Assembly (NCBI RefSeq): GCF_013523125.1
Contig: NZ_JAAMQJ010000045.1
Span: 1-35,255, forward strand
DNA: 35,255 bases
Source of the DNA: Pseudomonas entomophila
GTDB lineage: Bacteria > Pseudomonadota > Gammaproteobacteria > Pseudomonadales > Pseudomonadaceae
Direction: 5' to 3'
The position numbers and the translations under genes are program-made. Shown here piece by piece: positions 34,615 through 35,255 of the stretch. The first letter of the stretch is position 1. The number at the start of each line of letters is the position of its first letter. Below the pieces are notes generated by a model. That model had not been told where the DNA came from. It saw nothing but the letters and a program-made list of their open reading frames with translations, and made no database searches.

Positions 34615-35120
34615 ATGGCTTTTGACGCCTACCTTCAGATCGACAATATTGCTGGTGAAGCGCTGGATGATCGTTACACTAACTGGATCGAGATCACTGG
34701 TTACAGTTTCGCCGTCAATCAGAGCACTTCAGCCACCGCAAGCTCGTCTGGCGGCGCCTCATCGGGCCGTACAAGCTTGACCAATTTTACCTTCACTAAA
34801 TTTCTCGATAGCGCCAGCTGCAAATTGCTTGAAGCGGGCTGTTCCGGGCAACATTTAAAAGAGGTTAAGATTTAAAAGAGGTTAAGATTGCGATTTGTCG
34901 AGCCGGCACAGACAAGCTTAAGTACTACGAAATAGTGCTCGAAGAAGTAATTATTGCCGATTATTCACAGACAGCCAGCTCAGGCATTCCTATTGAAGTC
35001 GTTCAGCTCAACTATGGGCGTATCAAGACCACTTACACACGTCAAAAACGATCTGACGGGAGTGCTAGCGGGAACGTAACGAGCGGCTGGGACCGAATCA
35101 ATAATAAAAAGTATGCGTGA
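34615..35120 (+). pseudogene. hcp: hcp, type VI secretion tube protein, frameshifted by a 17-bp tandem duplication
   Basis: Two adjacent frames encode the halves of one Hcp1-family protein. 34615-34875 gives MAFDAYLQIDNIAGEALDDR through FTFTKFLDSASCKLLEAGCS to HLKEVKI, then a stop. The second half, in another frame from about 34870, reads AICRAGTDKLKYYEIVLEEV and SQTASSGIPIEVVQLNYGRI through to WDRINNKKYA, ending at TGA 35118-35120. Between them ATTTAAAAGAGGTTAAG occurs twice in tandem (34853-34869, 34870-34886). Deleting one copy joins the frames into a 162-residue protein, the usual Hcp length. As it stands only an 86-residue fragment is made, missing the second half of the barrel that forms hexameric rings. 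The gene is less GC-rich than its neighbours, suggesting acquisition. Confidence 0.88.
34853..34886 (+). repeat. 17-bp perfect tandem duplication inside hcp
   Basis: ATTTAAAAGAGGTTAAG is present twice head to tail without any difference. The length is not a multiple of three, and the second copy introduces an in-frame TAA. Identity of the copies suggests a recent slippage event; reversal would restore the gene. Confidence 0.93.
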
Positions 35121-35255
35121 GATAGACGATGGGCGGTCTCAGTGACCAAGTGCAACACCCGAGGTAAGGTGCTGCATGACTACTCACTACACCCACTTGA
35201 CCATCGAAGAGCGCGTAACGCTAATGATCATGCGTATGCAAGGCGCCTCGCTGCG
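35121..35255 (+). mobile_element. Left end of an IS30-family insertion sequence (partial)
   Basis: The element's left boundary must lie between the hcp stop (35120) and the transposase ATG (35176), probably near 35135-35150 where the sequence changes to a stretch containing CAGTGACCAAGTGCAACACC. The right end is not in the window, so the inverted repeats and target duplication cannot be checked. Confidence 0.55.
35176..35255 (+). CDS. IS30-family transposase, 5' part, cut by the window end
   Basis: The 26 visible codons read MTTHYTHLTIEERVTLMIMR then MQGASL, matching the N-terminal helix-turn-helix of IS30 transposases (LTxEER...L..G.S). GAGGTAAGG lies about 7 nt upstream of the ATG. The catalytic DDE part lies beyond the window, so I cannot say whether the gene is intact. 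It follows the hcp remnant by 55 bp. Confidence 0.7.
   Translation, partial: MTTHYTHLTIEERVTLMIMRMQGASL

Overview
The window reads as a chromosomal segment of a Pseudomonas from the P. putida / P. entomophila neighbourhood. This is inferred from high GC, dense genes, and gene orders familiar from Pseudomonas: dnaQ-rnhA-yafS-like/gloB-mltD followed by a two-binding-protein peptide ABC transporter, a six-gene Mrp antiporter operon with fused A and B subunits, and a fadB2x-fadAx-acyl-CoA dehydrogenase-fadB1x type set. No database search was possible, so all names rest on remembered family motifs and synteny.

Layout. 1-337 is the left edge with no convincing gene. 338-3538 holds an RhtA-type amino-acid exporter, a small cysteine-containing lipoprotein, and a minus-strand M24B aminopeptidase P. 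3841-9901 is the Mrp cation/proton antiporter operon (AB, C, D, E, F, G), with every junction overlapping by 1-4 nt. 9935-11600 is a sparse stretch with a conserved hypothetical gene, a zinc-site-deficient DksA paralogue, and two gene-poor spacers with structured DNA and possible mini-ORFs. 11597-21848 is a long minus-strand run: an NADPH-dependent FMN reductase (ChrR-like), an AraC-family regulator, a 1498-residue LRR-NEL type E3 ubiquitin ligase-like protein, then a tight four-gene beta-oxidation cluster. 22003-26814 holds a 72-residue hypothetical protein and the dnaQ-rnhA-methyltransferase / gloB-mltD block. 26947-34346 is the nppA1A2BCD (YejABEF-like) peptide/nucleoside-antibiotic transporter. 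34347-35255 is a lower-GC accessory tail: an hcp gene (type VI secretion tube protein) broken by a 17-bp tandem duplication, then the start of an IS30-family transposase running off the window.

How the genes fit together. The Mrp complex is one membrane machine for Na+(K+)/H+ exchange. The four fad-type genes make a complete acyl-CoA to acetyl-CoA spiral, but no acyl-CoA ligase is present. The npp genes form one importer with two alternative periplasmic receptors. The most unusual items are the NEL-family protein, because no secretion system is visible here to export it, and the hcp lesion, which looks like a recent replication-slippage event in a type VI accessory module that is also flanked by an insertion sequence.
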